This document shows positions 30,082-41,986 of a stretch of DNA of 64,000 nucleotides, in pieces. Origin of the DNA: Blastocrithidia nonstop (taxonomy: Eukaryota; Euglenozoa; Kinetoplastea; Trypanosomatida; Trypanosomatidae); assembly GCA_028554745.1 (NCBI GenBank), contig JAQOTN010000047.1:186001-250000 (forward strand), given 5' to 3'. Both the position numbers and the translations under genes were made by a program. Position 1 is the first letter of the stretch, and every line of letters starts with the position of its first letter. The notes beneath the pieces are model-generated. The model was not told the DNA's origin. It did not search any database and saw nothing but the letters and a program-made list of their open reading frames with translations.

Positions 30082-33057
30082 ATGGGTACATCGGTAAAGA
30101 AGACAACGTTCAAGCAGCGCATTCGTAAAAATGACATGAAACGACGTCATAAGATGTCCTCGTAACTTCGTAAACGTGCTCGAACTGGACGTCGGTAGTC
30201 TAATCGGTTTGATCGTGTTCGCACCGCATAACGTCCACTGTAGGAGATGGTGGCATAGGTGGCATAGGGTTCTGCGATTGCCTCACGTGAAGTATGCTAT
30301 GATGCCCGGCAGCTGACTGATTTGCTTCTTCGTCCAGCGAACGCTAATTCACAAAATAAAACAAACACAAGTACGCAAATTGATAACATTAGTGATAATA
30401 TTGATAAAAGTACAACTTCTGTTACTACAATAGACACAAGAAAACCTTCCGAGATAAATAACAGCAACATTTTGACCAAACCTTTACTTGTCTTACCTTC
30501 ATAACCATTACCTGCAGATGATGCCATGGCCTTGCCTGAACCCGTAAACGAGCTGCATTCGGACTAAGCAGATGACACAAATGCATTGAGCAAATAAGGT
30601 AATGAGAAATTACACAAGATGAAGAATGAGTATCGACATCATGGACAGGCCTATGTCTTCTGAGAGCGTGTAGGTTTGCATCCTTCTCTGATTCAGGCAC
30701 TACGCGCTATGCAGTTTACCCACCCTACCCCGGTGCAAGAGGAGGTGCTGCCGTTTGCACTAGGCTACAAGGACAATGATGATGACGATGATGATGGCAA
30801 CTAATCAAATGGTAATAACAACAAGAAGAAAACGAACAAGGGCAAAAAGGCAAAACGAAATGGTAATAAAAGAGACGCAACAGGTTCACAGGAAGGTAAT
30901 CAGAAAGATTACATTGTATCAGCAGAGACGGGCAGTGGTAAGACACTTGTCTTCGCACTGCCTTTACTGAACAATTTGCTGCACTAATTGTAAAATACAC
31001 AAAGCATAAAATTTAATGCAAACGATAAAGACAATGATAGTGATAATAACAGTATAGCATAAGTATAAGGCACAGATGAGCAGAGCGAACAAAGTGCAAA
31101 ACGAGTATGCAAAGATGTAAACACAAACACATGTACCTCTACTCGCGTTGGCAAAGTTCGATAAAGTACGTAGTCCTTTCAGCGACGCCTCATGCACTCA
31201 CTCATTTTGTCGCCTACTCGTGAACTGGCGATGCAGATTTATGTAATGCTTTAACAGCTTACACAGTTTTGCCCACAGATTGTCATTGGGTGTATTGTTG
31301 GTGGAATGGCACCGTAGAAGCAGCAGCGTATTCTCAACCGTCACCCACACATCTTAATCTGTACCCCGGGCAGACTGTGGGAGTTGGTGCAGTAGAATGA
31401 AGGCTGTTACTTGGGCCACAGCATTAGCCGACGATTACACTACTTAGTGCTCGATGAAGCCGATAAGATGTTACAATCGGGTCGCTTTGAAGAGCTGCAC
31501 AACTTACTTGAACGAATTCACTGTGAGGTGCTGCCCGCCGGCTTTGTGCAATAACGCGAGGAAGGGGCTTTGCCAGCGTAGATTGATTTGTAGGCTGGTC
31601 AATGAGATGAGGCAACACAAAAATTTATTCCAATACCAAAAATCAAATAGCAAAAGCAATAATAAAAAAATGCAGCAGCTTCCTTCAACAATAGTAACAT
31701 CTAGCACTCACAATAGTAACTACAAAAACATCATGCAAAGTCAATTACAAAAGGCATTGACAAGGAGAAGAGCAAAAAGAAGCAAAAACGAGGTAGAGAT
31801 AATGATAATGATAATACTAATAAGGCAATGTCCCAGAAAAAGAACAAAAAAGCAACTTCTACGGTCAATCAGTAATAAGTATAGTCATAGTAGTAGCCAT
31901 AAAATGAATAAGATAAATTAGACAGCAGCCGCAGTAATGGTGGTGGTGGTGTAAAGCGTAAAAAGGACGCACCTCGTCCGATTCCAATGCCACCAGACCC
32001 ACCCCAACATCATCGTGTAATAACCTACGTAACTTCTGCCACACTATCCTTGTAGACCAACTATGAACGAAGAGACCTTAAGGCACACAAGAGTGTCATT
32101 CGCACCTCCAATGCCGATACCATGAACAAGGTACTTCAGCAACTAGAAATAAAGACCAGTCAGGCACGCATTTTCACATTAGGTGAACAAGCACATGTGG
32201 TGGCTAAGATTAATGAAACCTATCTGCGATGCCCCGAGGAAAGTAAAGATTTGTATTTGTACTATTTCCTCCGTACGTTTCGAGATGCACGCACGGTGGT
32301 CTTTGTCAATGCCATCTCAATGCTTCGTCGGTTAGTGAAGCTGTTAGAGGTGCTCGGCATCGCGGTAGCTGGTTTACACGCGGCGATGCAACAACGTCAG
32401 CGATTAAAATTTATTGATAAGTTCAAGTCAGGTGTAATTCGGGTTTTGATTGCCACCGATGTGGCCTCACGTGGGTTAGATGTACAAGGGCTAAAATATG
32501 TGGTGCACTACCAGGTACCACGTAGCACCGATGCGTATATTCACCGCTGTGGGCGTACGGCTCGATGTGGTGGGACTGGGCTGTCGGTCCTACTAGTGAA
32601 CGCCGCATAACATGTGTCGTTTCGTAAGTTAAACGAGTCGCTTCATCGGCCCATGAGTGCAGTAGAGCTGTTTGCAATCCAGCCTACCGTGGTGCATCAA
32701 CTACATTCGCACTTACGCATTGCACGACAGATTGACAAGTTACAGAAATAGATTGACAAGAGTCGAGCGGCCAATCAGTGGGTGAAGATGACCAGTGCGG
32801 CGGCATAGCTCTAGACGGATGACATGTACGACGAGGACGCCGAGGAAGTAAACCGGCAAAAATTGAAAGCGATCAAGATACTTCACAAGGAATTGCAGCT
32901 GCTCATTACCAAGTTTACAGGATCGTTTGGCGGTAAAGGTGCCTTTCGTACTGGCGCACAGGCCATGGGTGCCCAGCTTGCGTAGCAGAAGTTGAAAGAG
33001 CGTGCCAACCGGCAAGCATTGAAGAGCAAAATCAAGCACTACGGTAAGCATAAGTAA
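30082..33057 (+). CDS. MAK5: DEAD-box ATP-dependent RNA helicase, MAK5/DDX24 type
   Basis: Nucleolar helicase of 60S subunit assembly in other eukaryotes. About 991 residues. A basic N-terminus is followed by the MAK5-like entry segment FWERVGLHPSLIQALRAMQF (Trp from TGA 30661), Q motif, motif I AETGSGKT at residue 281, SPTRELAMQI, TPGR, motif II DEAD at 458, motif III SATL near 653, then VVFVNAIS, GLHAAMQQRQR, IATDVASRGLD and HRCGRTAR near 821. The tail is Lys-rich and ends KHYGKHK before TAA 33055. A charged Asn/Lys-rich insert between motifs II and III matches the family habit. It includes QEEVESEEEPENEED, in which nearly every Glu is TAA or TAG. The family (DDX24/MAK5) is chosen from the entry segment and insert position; the general helicase class is certain. 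Confidence 0.92.
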
Positions 33058-33418
33058 AACAATTACAAGTAACATTAAACATTTATTTTAATAAAGGTAA
33101 CATAATTAATAATATCTAATTGAATATAATTATAATATAAACTATATCTTTTTTCTTGTAAAAAAAATAAGTAAGCCTACACAGTGCTAGTAAAAATAAA
33201 CTATTTTATTTTATATGATAATGTTTTTATATAAAATATTTGCAAATGCGTGTTATAAAAAAATATCTGTAAACAAGCGTGTGTAAAATAATCTTAATAA
33301 ATTCAAATCTAGTGCAATGACAATTTGTTTATGCTTTATCTCACTTTTAATGTTCAAGTAAGAAAAAAGGAATTTTTGAAAAAAGTTACAATAACAATAT
33401 TTTATAAAGAAATTACAA
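33058..33418. other. AT-rich intergenic spacer
   Basis: About 360 AT-rich bases with no recognisable gene; probably 3' UTR plus 5' UTR. Confidence 0.65.
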
Positions 33419-34156
33419 ATGCTAACGAAACAAACTTTTCTGTGTATCTCACGTAGGCTAGCTAGTCGTAATTGTGCTATTTGTTCTACACAAGTATCAG
33501 CACCACTATTATTATTATCATCACCACAGAACACATCGTGTGTAGTTAATTCTTTACTGATATGTCGTATGTATTTGTCTGTTATTGGTACTTCTACTCC
33601 TGTACGATGCTTTGACATTCGCCAACACGCACTAGAGAAACGACGGCGACGATAATTGTAGATGGCTGGACTAGACCCAGACAATGATGACAATGACGAT
33701 GATTCGAATACACTGAGTGCATTACAATCGTCATTAGACAATAATGATAACGGTGATAGTATGTGTAACAATAACGACGAGGATGAGGCTGAAGAGCATA
33801 GGCGAATGGAAGAAGAGCGTCGACGGCAGTACATGTAAAAATGTCAACGTGAGAATGCAGAGAAGCGGGCTAAATTTAAGTAGTTTCGTGCCAGACAAAT
33901 AGCAATGAGTCAAAATCGTAAAGCAGAGCAGGATGCACGAAAACGTGAAAAGTAACGTCATCGTGCTCGTCAAACACGTTTATTAGATGAAAGTAACGAG
34001 CAAGGCTCAAAATCCACTTCACAAGATGACATATTACAAGAGGATGCAACAGATGAAGCAGTAGCAGACCACGACATTGAATCGACAGAAAACTTATCAG
34101 CTGGTGATAACAAGACTAATGACAATAACAGCAACGAAAGCACTCGAATAAACTAA
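33419..34156 (+). CDS. Small mitochondrial-type protein with basic coiled coil; possibly bS18m-like
   Basis: 245 residues from ATG 33419 to TAA 34154. The N-terminus (MLTKQTFLCISRRLASRN) looks like a mitochondrial targeting peptide. It is followed by a C-x2-C pair (NCAICS) and a block ending DIRQHALEKRRRR. Cys-x2-Cys plus a Gly/Arg-His-Gln-like block recall bacterial-type ribosomal protein S18, but the match is weak and I hold it as one option only. Residues about 120-190 form a highly charged Glu/Arg/Lys coiled coil (EEERRRQYMEKCQREN), with several Glu from TAA/TAG, and the tail is Asp/Asn-rich. Start chosen as the first ATG in frame with a targeting-like leader. Confidence 0.6.
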
Positions 34157-34482
34157 AGTAAAATAAAACTATCAAAAGACATTATTCAAATTTACATTAC
34201 ATATCGTTTAAGTATTTTATTATTTTTTAGTATGTTGAAAAACACTAGATTATTACAAATATTTCAAAATACTTACAAGTGATAATGTAAATTACATTTT
34301 ATTTCAGAGTTGATGTTAGCTTGTTGACCTATTAGTATGTAGTTTTGTGAATAGTGATGTACTGAGGCGTATTACACCTTTTTTTTCTCTCAAACGTTCT
34401 TTATATTTAGTTTCATTTTCATATTGACTTTATATAGTAGGTAAAATTTACAAACAGACACACACACACTCCAAATAGCACA
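34157..34482. other. AT-rich intergenic spacer upstream of eL22
   Basis: About 330 AT-rich bases; contains the splice-acceptor candidate at 34377-34410 and a CA-rich leader before the eL22 ATG. No gene seen. Confidence 0.65.
34377..34410 (+). promoter_or_regulatory. Candidate trans-splice acceptor for eL22
   Basis: CCTTTTTTTTCTCTC is followed by the first AG at 34409-34410, which would leave a 72-base 5' UTR. The strong tract fits a highly expressed ribosomal protein mRNA. Confidence 0.5.
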
Positions 34483-34875
34483 ATGGTCGCCGTTCGTGCC
34501 AAAGTTGGCTCACGTAGTCATGTCCGTCAGAAGCAGCTGGACAAAGGTAAGAAGGTGTACAAGGTAGACTGTACGGTGCCTGCCACCGATGGCATCTTTA
34601 GCGAAGATGTCCTCAACAACTTTGAGCAGTACTTCCAAGATAACACCAAGTTGAACGGTCGTAAGGGTAAGTTGTCTGAAAAGGTACGCATCTCAATGAA
34701 CGATAATGTCCTGACAATTGTCACCACCATGGCGTACCGCAAAAAGTACTTCAAGTATTTGTGCAAAAAGTTCCTGAAGAAGAAGAATTTGCGTGATTGG
34801 ATTCGTATCTTGTCTACCGGTAAAGACACCTACACACTGAAATACTTCAACATTCAGGATCAGGAAGAGTCGTAA
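34483..34875 (+). CDS. RPL22: 60S ribosomal protein eL22
   Basis: 130 residues of cytosolic large-subunit protein eL22, read without any reassigned codon. Diagnostic segments are YKVDCTVPATDGIF, DVLNNFEQYFQDN, KVRISMNDNVLTIVT, YRKKYFKYLCKKFLKKKNL and RDWIRILSTGKDTY. The N-terminal MVAVRAKVGSRSHVRQKQ is the kinetoplastid form. The stop TAA at 34873 is backed by two further in-frame TAAs within five codons (34879, 34885). GC content is higher than in neighbouring genes, and the complete absence of in-frame TAA, TAG and TGA contrasts with nearly every other gene here. Confidence 0.97.
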   Translation: MVAVRAKVGSRSHVRQKQLDKGKKVYKVDCTVPATDGIFSEDVLNNFEQYFQDNTKLNGRKGKLSEKVRISMNDNVLTIVTTMAYRKKYFKYLCKKFLKKKNLRDWIRILSTGKDTYTLKYFNIQDQEES

Positions 34876-35273
34876 GTTTAATGTTAAATGCATTAACTAA
34901 ACAGAAACTGATATGTACACTCTTATACACTGACGCAGTACACATTATTCAACTTGTTTCATTCTTTTACATATTTTTTCTTTCTTTCCTACTTTTTCTC
35001 CTTTAATTTACTTTCTACATCTTACTTAATTATGTAACAAATTTTTTTTACAATTTTGATGTGAAATATTGTGTGCACAAACCTAATTATATGGCTTTAT
35101 TTATGTAAAATAAATGTAAATTAATTTTTATGTGTATAATAACAAGGTTTTTTTTATTTTCACTTGTGAGGTAATATATTAATTTGTTAAAAAATATTTA
35201 CTATATAAATTCAGTCAAGTAGATCTTTTTGCTTTTATACAAAGATAACTTTGTTGAACACTATTACATAAAA
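34876..35273. other. AT-rich intergenic spacer
   Basis: About 400 bases with a long T/C-rich stretch around 34955-35030 that would serve as a polypyrimidine tract for the next gene. No gene seen. Confidence 0.65.
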
Positions 35274-36395
35274 ATGTTATACGTACATGCGGATCGTATT
35301 GCCACCAGTGGGTCATCGAGTAACATGACCGATCCCTAGCCGTTAAATTTATTACAAAAGACACTTATCATTAACACACGATCTAGTTTGTCTGACATAC
35401 TAGATCACAAATAGCAGTCAAAAGTAAAGGATGAAGATTTTTTCTTGAACATACTGAAGAAAAATGAAGACCTGTACAAGAGTGGTGTGCCTACCTTTGA
35501 TGTTATGCAGTTGTAGCACCTCAAGTTGTCTGCTGATCAAGGTGCGTAGGATTGATTAGCCCTAGCTAAAGTGATACAATAGCAATATCACAATTATCGA
35601 GGCTTTGTAGTGCAGAATGGCACGGACAATATGTGCATGACCGCGTCTGCATTGAGCTTTATGTTGCAAAATCTAGGCAAGCCTGTTATCTTTACCGGTT
35701 CACTCATTCCAGGTGATCGCGTCTACACCGATTTAAAGCGTAACATTATACTAGCCCTCACCATTGCCGCGTCTGGTCAATTGTGTGAGGTGGGTATCTT
35801 GATGAATGATAGACTGTTTAGGGCCAATCGTACTATTCGTGTCAATCGAAGCAACTTGCAGCCATTTGCCAGTCCGCATTACCCACCACTAGGTACTATG
35901 CAAGAGTGCAACTTGCGTTTTCACTCTACTTTTGCCCGGTCTCAGCCACATGGTGCACTGAGTGTCATGCCATACATGTCCACGTTTGTCTTGACGCTCT
36001 ACTTGGGGCCTGGACTGCCGCAGGAGGTGCTTCAGCAAACCATTCAATTAACCACTGCACGCGCTGTGATTCTCTGCTGCTACGGTAGCGGTAATGCCCC
36101 ATCACGAGACAAGTACATGACACGAGCTTTGGCACTTGCCACGTAGCGTGATTTGGTCACTGTAATTTGCACACAAAACTATTTTGGTGTGGTGTAGTTG
36201 AACAAGTATGCTACTGGTCAGCAGTTGCTGAGGGCAGGCGCAATAAGTGCAAAGGATATGACCCTAGAAACGGTAATTGTCAAACTAAAATATTTATTTG
36301 GTTTGGGCTTGACATCACAGTAGGTACGTAATCACCTGAATGAGGACTTGCGTGGTGAGGTGACTGTGTCTGCTTCAAGTCTTGCAAAGCTGTAA
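35274..36395 (+). CDS. L-asparaginase family protein with altered catalytic loop
   Basis: About 373 residues from ATG 35274 to TAA 36393. The core is clearly type I asparaginase-like: YRGFVVQNGTDNMCMTASAL, ENLGKPV-like QNLGKPVIFTGSLIPGD, and a preceding EDWLALAKVI with Trp from TGA. GTD and the Lys of GKPV, which form the proton-relay triad in this family, are kept. The N-terminal TGGTI loop, which carries the nucleophilic Thr, is replaced by TRSSL near 35376, and HGTDTM reads NGTDNM. So it may be a slow enzyme using Ser, a binding protein, or inactive. Glu codons 35334, 35406, 35514 and others are TAR. Cytosolic location is likely, since no signal peptide is seen. Confidence 0.85.
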
Positions 36396-37185
36396 AATAA
36401 CAACAACAACAACTTGTAATTAGTTTAGTTTGATTTCTTTATATGTTTTTATTGCACTTCTACAAATACAGACACATTGTTTATCCCTGTTAATATTTGC
36501 TATGTTTTATGTTTAGAATTTGCTTGTGTTAACTCACGCTGTACACATTATCTTCAGAAACAATGGAATTCATCGATAAAATGCATAAACATACGTAAAA
36601 GTTGACACTTAGTTTTATAATAATAATTGAACTTTTTTCTTTTTTCTGAGTGTCTGAAAAAGTGTTATCATACTTATGTATTTTTGTTAGTTATGAAACA
36701 GTTAACTTTGGTATGGCTTATCAACATCTAATTGACACAACAACCACATTAAAAACATCAACAATAACAAAACTGTTTTTTTGCATCTATACTATATTTA
36801 TAATAATAATTAACAATGATAATATGTTGTTTTCCTTCTGTGTAATTATACACGCAACTTAATTGAAACTAAATTCGTGTCTTTTCTTCTTTTTCTTTGC
36901 AGTTATACTGCCCCTTCACACTAAATTACTGTACATTATTCTCAAGTAATAATTAATGAAGCAACATATATGCTGAGAGATTGAAACAACTTATGAATAA
37001 TATTATTTAAACTTATGACTTTTCACCATAATTTTACAATTGCTTTTATCAGAGTAAATAGCAAATATTTCTCTTAGTGCATATTTTTATTAATTACAAC
37101 ATACATTATTACGAACATCAATATCGACATCAACATCAACGGTAAAAGTGATTGCAGTAACACTAAACTAAACATAAAAGAAATA
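36396..37185. other. AT-rich intergenic spacer
   Basis: About 790 AT-rich bases. Short open stretches occur but have intergenic composition (many TTT, TAT and ATA codons). A T/C-rich stretch near 36880-36905 ending in CAG could be a splice acceptor. Confidence 0.6.
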
Positions 37186-38151
37186 ATGGAAGCTATTCTA
37201 AATATGCTGCATCGGACAACACATTTGATGACCAAATAAGACAAGAGCAAAACTATGAATGCTACTAGCAACAACAACAACAACAATAGTAACACAACAT
37301 CAGATAATAAAATGAAGAACAAACTTAGTGAACATGATAACAACAACGATAGTAGTATTAATGATAAAGAGCAGACAACAAGTGAATGTGACTATGACAA
37401 ATATATTTAGTTTCGCGATGAACTTTTCAGCTTCTCACTTGGCGAGAGTGCGTTTGATTACGCTGAGCGACTATTTCAGAAAACACCTGACCGACCATAG
37501 GTGATGGCGTTATTGGGTTAGACTGCCGCACTATATGATAAGAAAAAAAATAAAGTCTTTCGTGATCACTGGTGTGATCGCCTTGACTTACTCCAGCGTG
37601 GTGTGGATGTGAGTCGAAAGTGCATCAAGGAGCACCCGTAGTATGGCCCATGCTACCGATCCTATGTCATGTGTGCTACACGGTAAAGTGAGGCACTGTA
37701 CTATGTTCGACGTCTGGAGGGCATAGGACTTATTCAAAACTATCATGCCATTATGAAACGTGGCAAACAAGGTATGTAGCTAATGCCCCATGACGCGGTC
37801 ATCCCCAATGCACTGGCGGCTCTTAATGCACGGTGTGTGTACAAGTGGTATGAGCCGACTCGGTGGTATGCGATGTACTATGGTCTGCCTAACGCGAAGA
37901 CATTGCTTCGTGAGAGTATTGCATTTAGTAAACAGGCCTGTGCAAATAATCCACATAACTTGTAGTATGCCTGCCGACTCGCACAGGCGTATTTTCATCA
38001 AGGTGATTTTGATAACGCACGACGGTGGTACATTAAAGTGCGAGATGAGATGCCGCCATAGGAGGTGAGTGATCAGTTTTGACAAAGTCTAGCACACACC
38101 TAGTTATCTACCGCGTTTACTAAAGTAAAGTGGAATGTGCCGTTTGCGTAA
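37186..38151 (+). CDS. TPR protein, regulator of microtubule dynamics (RMDN) like
   Basis: About 321 residues from ATG 37186 to TAA 38149. After an Asn-rich head comes a helical TPR array starting FRDELFSFSLGESAFDYAER. The RMDN/FAM82 hallmark block follows: ALNARCVYKWYEPTRWYAMY, then YGLP, LLRESIAFSKQACANNPHNL and AYFHQGDFDNARRWY. In other eukaryotes such proteins associate with microtubules or tether mitochondria and ER; no membrane segment is seen here. TAG and TAA supply several Glu residues (for example FQKTPDRPEVMALLGE), and TGA gives Trp in SDQFWQSLAH. An upstream ATG is not available in frame without crossing AT-rich leader. Confidence 0.78.
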
Positions 38152-38862
38152 CGAACTATACCGTGCTGTGATTATTTTCTTTCCTTCCTTTTTTACAAAC
38201 AACATTTTTTGTTGCTTAATTTTCCTGACGTTACTACACTGAATGTAATTTATTTTTTTGCATATGTATACACAAAAAACTGTTGTATATGTGCAAAATG
38301 TAGTGGTGATCATAATATCATAACGACAAATCACACATGTCGTTTATGTAAAACTTCTTTTCCTTTATTTATGAACTTGACACACCAAAAATAATAGAGG
38401 AAGTATTTGTATGTGCATATGTGTGTGTGATTGTTATACTAACATTTGAGTGTATCTACAAAAAAAAACCCATGTCTTTTTAGCGTTCTATTTATTACAA
38501 CCTATAAGTCATGAAAGTAATTATTTTTATTATCGTTATAATGTTATCTGTGATAACTCATTTACTGACCTCTAGCTAACTTGTATACTTGTACTAATAC
38601 AATTGTGATTGTAATTATACCAATAAGTATGACCTACATAAATAGCAACAATGCTGTTAGCTATGTTTTTTTTTTTTTTTTGAGAAGAAGTAATGATGTT
38701 ATTTGAACATTAACAAGATGCACTCTCCCATATGTATTAGCTTTGTTTAACCCCTTTTTTTCATCATTACCAAATTGCAATTAAATTTTTTCCGATTGAT
38801 TATACTATCATGAAATGGATTAAACTACATTAATATTACACAAGATATAATCTATATCTAAC
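38152..38862. other. AT-rich intergenic spacer
   Basis: About 710 bases, AT-rich, with a 16-base T run at 38666-38681 and other homopolymers. No gene seen. Confidence 0.65.
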
Positions 38863-41055
38863 ATGTTTCCACGTGCGATTGTGCGAAGGCTGGCATGTTT
38901 GCCCAAGCCGTCATTCTATTGCAAGTGCTCGTATGTGAATGCAATGAGATATGCTGCAGCTGCTTCTTCATCATCCACTTCAGCAGCTGCTGGTGCTGCT
39001 GCTGCTGCTAATGTTATGTCAAGTGCAAATTGTAAGCCACTACATTATGGGCAACAAGGTGAATGTCAAGAACCATCACAACAACAACTAGAGCAAAAAG
39101 GTCAGCAACGCAGTAAAAATGTTAATGCATCTACAAAGTTACATGACACTATTACAAGAGAAACTAATAATGAAGTACCTTAAATTCCAAACCTAAATTT
39201 TCTATCACGACCATAAAACTTGCCGTAAACGGTAGATGGCACTATTTAGGCATGTACTGGATTGCTCAATGCCATTGCCTAGGCAAAGACTCCACAAGAA
39301 AAGCATGATCTGATTGACACTACGAGCAACGTGCTCTGCTTGTTGCTAGACCCGTGCGAGTTTGTACGTCAGATTCACCCCGATGAGCGTTATCGCATGA
39401 GTGCTGATATGGCATTTCAGAAAGGTTTCGAATTCATGTCCACGGTCAACTCACGGCGTGATTTGTATGACGTGGTAAAAGAGCTAGACTCACCGGCAGG
39501 ACACAAGGGCCTAGACGCGTAGTCGATTAAAAATGTCATTCAACTTCGTCGAGATATGTAAAATAATGGTATTCACCTACCCGACAAGGAGCGATAGAAA
39601 GTGGTAGAACTGAACATTGAGAATGAGACGCTAGGTATGCGTTTGTTATAGGCTCGACAGACGGCAAATCCGTACAGCACACTCACCTACTTGCTACGGT
39701 GTCGGTATGAATTGGCACAACTGCTAGGCTTTGAGAGCTTTGCACAAAAGCAATTACAAGGTAAGATGCTCAACACACAAGAGCAGGTGTGGCACTTTCT
39801 GTGTAGCATCTTTCACAAGTACCGTGCTGCGGCAGAGAAAGAGGTGTAGTTGATTAAATCAAACATTGGTGAGGTCAACAATCGTGCAGAGACGACAGAT
39901 CAGCTTCGAGCGTATGTGGCAAACTCACTCGTCAATAATGCGATGCCTGAAGAGATTAATCAGTACTTCTCTGTCGCCAATTGCATTCGTGGCATTCAGT
40001 GTTTGTGCTCTTAGACGTTTGGGGTGAAGCTGGAACCGGTGCCATTTAACCCGTAATAGGTGTTCAGTCCACAGGCTAAAAAATTTCACGCCTACAATGA
40101 CCGAAAATAGTTTCTTGGTGTGATTTTGTTAGACCTGTACGCCAATCCAGCTAAACACTGTACCTCTGGCCACTTGACCTTGCAACTGGGTTGTATTCCA
40201 CATCAACAGGCACTTGCTAAGATAAACCTGAAGTTGCCTAAGCGTCAGTACCCTGTGGTGGCACTTACCTGTAACGTCGGAGCATCAAAGAAGATAACCT
40301 GCAATGTAGATGGTACTCCCAATGACGAATTAACTACCATGGACTGAAACGAAGTCACCACACTCTTTCACGAGTTTGGTCATGCGATGCACACCATCTT
40401 TGGCCAAACCCATGTGCAAAACTTAGCCGGCACGCGCTCCAGTGTCGATTATGTCTAGACCTTTTCGCAACTCTTTGAGCAGTTCTTGACCTCGCATGAG
40501 TTTCTCAAGTTGTGGGCACATAAAATGAGTACCAAGATTCCCATTTCACTTGATCTGGTTCAGCGTCGCAATGCCGCCGCGGAGATGTTCAAGCATCTTG
40601 ACATGCTAGATCAGGTATTACTCTCTGCGGTAGACCAGACCTTGCATGGCCCACAGCCACTGACAGTGTACTTCCCTAACGGGGAGGACGGTAGTCTGGG
40701 CAGGCGTACACTGGGTGACTTGACCGATTACGGACGTGGGATGTTCAACTTGTCCAAGGCACTGATAGATATTGCTACCCCGTTATCCATCGTCCAGCCT
40801 ACGGAGATGGGAGTGATGAAATCACTTTCGCTGTAGCACATGAGTAGCTACCCTGCAGATTATTATGGTTACTTGTACAGTCTACGTGTAGCACGTCGTA
40901 TCTGAACGAAAAAATTTGCTGCCAATCCACTGAATCGTACTGCTGGTAAGTAGTTGGTGGACAAGGTGATGCGTCATGGTGCGGCGTGCGACCCACGCAC
41001 AACGATTGAGAGCTACCTAAACGAAAATCTTGACAATACAGATATATGGGTGTAA
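38863..41055 (+). CDS. MIP: Mitochondrial M3-family oligopeptidase (MIP-like)
   Basis: Zinc metallopeptidase of the thimet oligopeptidase/mitochondrial intermediate peptidase family, which trims presequences or degrades peptides. About 730 residues. The Arg-rich start ([15 protein letters not shown]) followed by an Ala-rich stretch suggests mitochondrial import. The active-site helix [15 protein letters not shown] has its first His at residue 503. The third zinc ligand, a Glu 25 residues after the second His, is at residue 532 in [19 protein letters not shown] and is encoded by TAG (40456). The downstream segments [13 protein letters not shown] and [12 protein letters not shown] are also family features. 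Trp residues at 40345 and near 40903 come from TGA. The terminator TAA 41053 is followed by TAG-TAA and another TAA. Confidence 0.93.
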
Positions 41056-41986
41056 AGTAGCCCTAAATTCTTTTAGTAATTGTCATAAATCTTTTATTGT
41101 TAAACTCTATCAACTTTTTTTTGGTTTTTCTTTGATGCATGTGTTGGTGAAATATATTATTATTACATAAAAAAGTAAAAGTATTTGATTATTATTCTTG
41201 TTTATTGTTTGAGATGTTTTGCAGCAATTAACAAAATCATAATAAAGAAAATTAAAAAATTTTATGCAAGCTTTACTAGAAATTTCTTAATAAATACTTT
41301 TGTTTTTATTAATGAATTGCCTAGCTAATCATTATAACGCAAACGCTAATTCACTTTTTTAGTTTGTTTTTAGTGTAGAAAGTGGCTTTACGAATTTCCC
41401 TTTGGCAAAAAATTGATAAGAGATTAGTGATATGATGCTTGTTATGCAAACATCAAATTTGTTTGCATGTTGCGTACTTCAATTATCCCAAAAAGAAAGG
41501 AAATGGTTTTAAAGATCACCTTTTATGAGTGTTTGTGTAAAGCTGTGTTAAATATAAAGTAAATAGTGTTAACTATCATTAGTATTGTAGTGCATGTTTT
41601 TTTAAAACATAGTTTGCTTGTTTTCTTGTTTACTTTGTTAATATATTTATTAATAAAAAAAATGCTCAATTAGTTTTATCATTTACCTCAGCTATCTACA
41701 ATTTTCATGAGTAAGAAAATGTGTAATTCATTACCCATTTATGTTTAAGCAGTCTTCACACTTCCACTTTAACGTACATCTTTTTATTATAGTTATAACA
41801 TAAGTTAAGAATATATACATACACAATTTTTTAGTTAGTAAAAAAACCTTATTTTAAATTAATAATAATAGTATTGTAGCGCATAATTATCGCATCAAAC
41901 TTCGAAATAGTTATTTAATTGACGAGACTGCTTCTTCATAAATTGCACATACATATCTACACATAAACACTCAAAAAAAAAGCTCA
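41056..41986. other. AT-rich intergenic spacer
   Basis: About 930 AT-rich bases with T runs and ATTATA tracts; no gene or structured RNA recognised. Confidence 0.65.
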
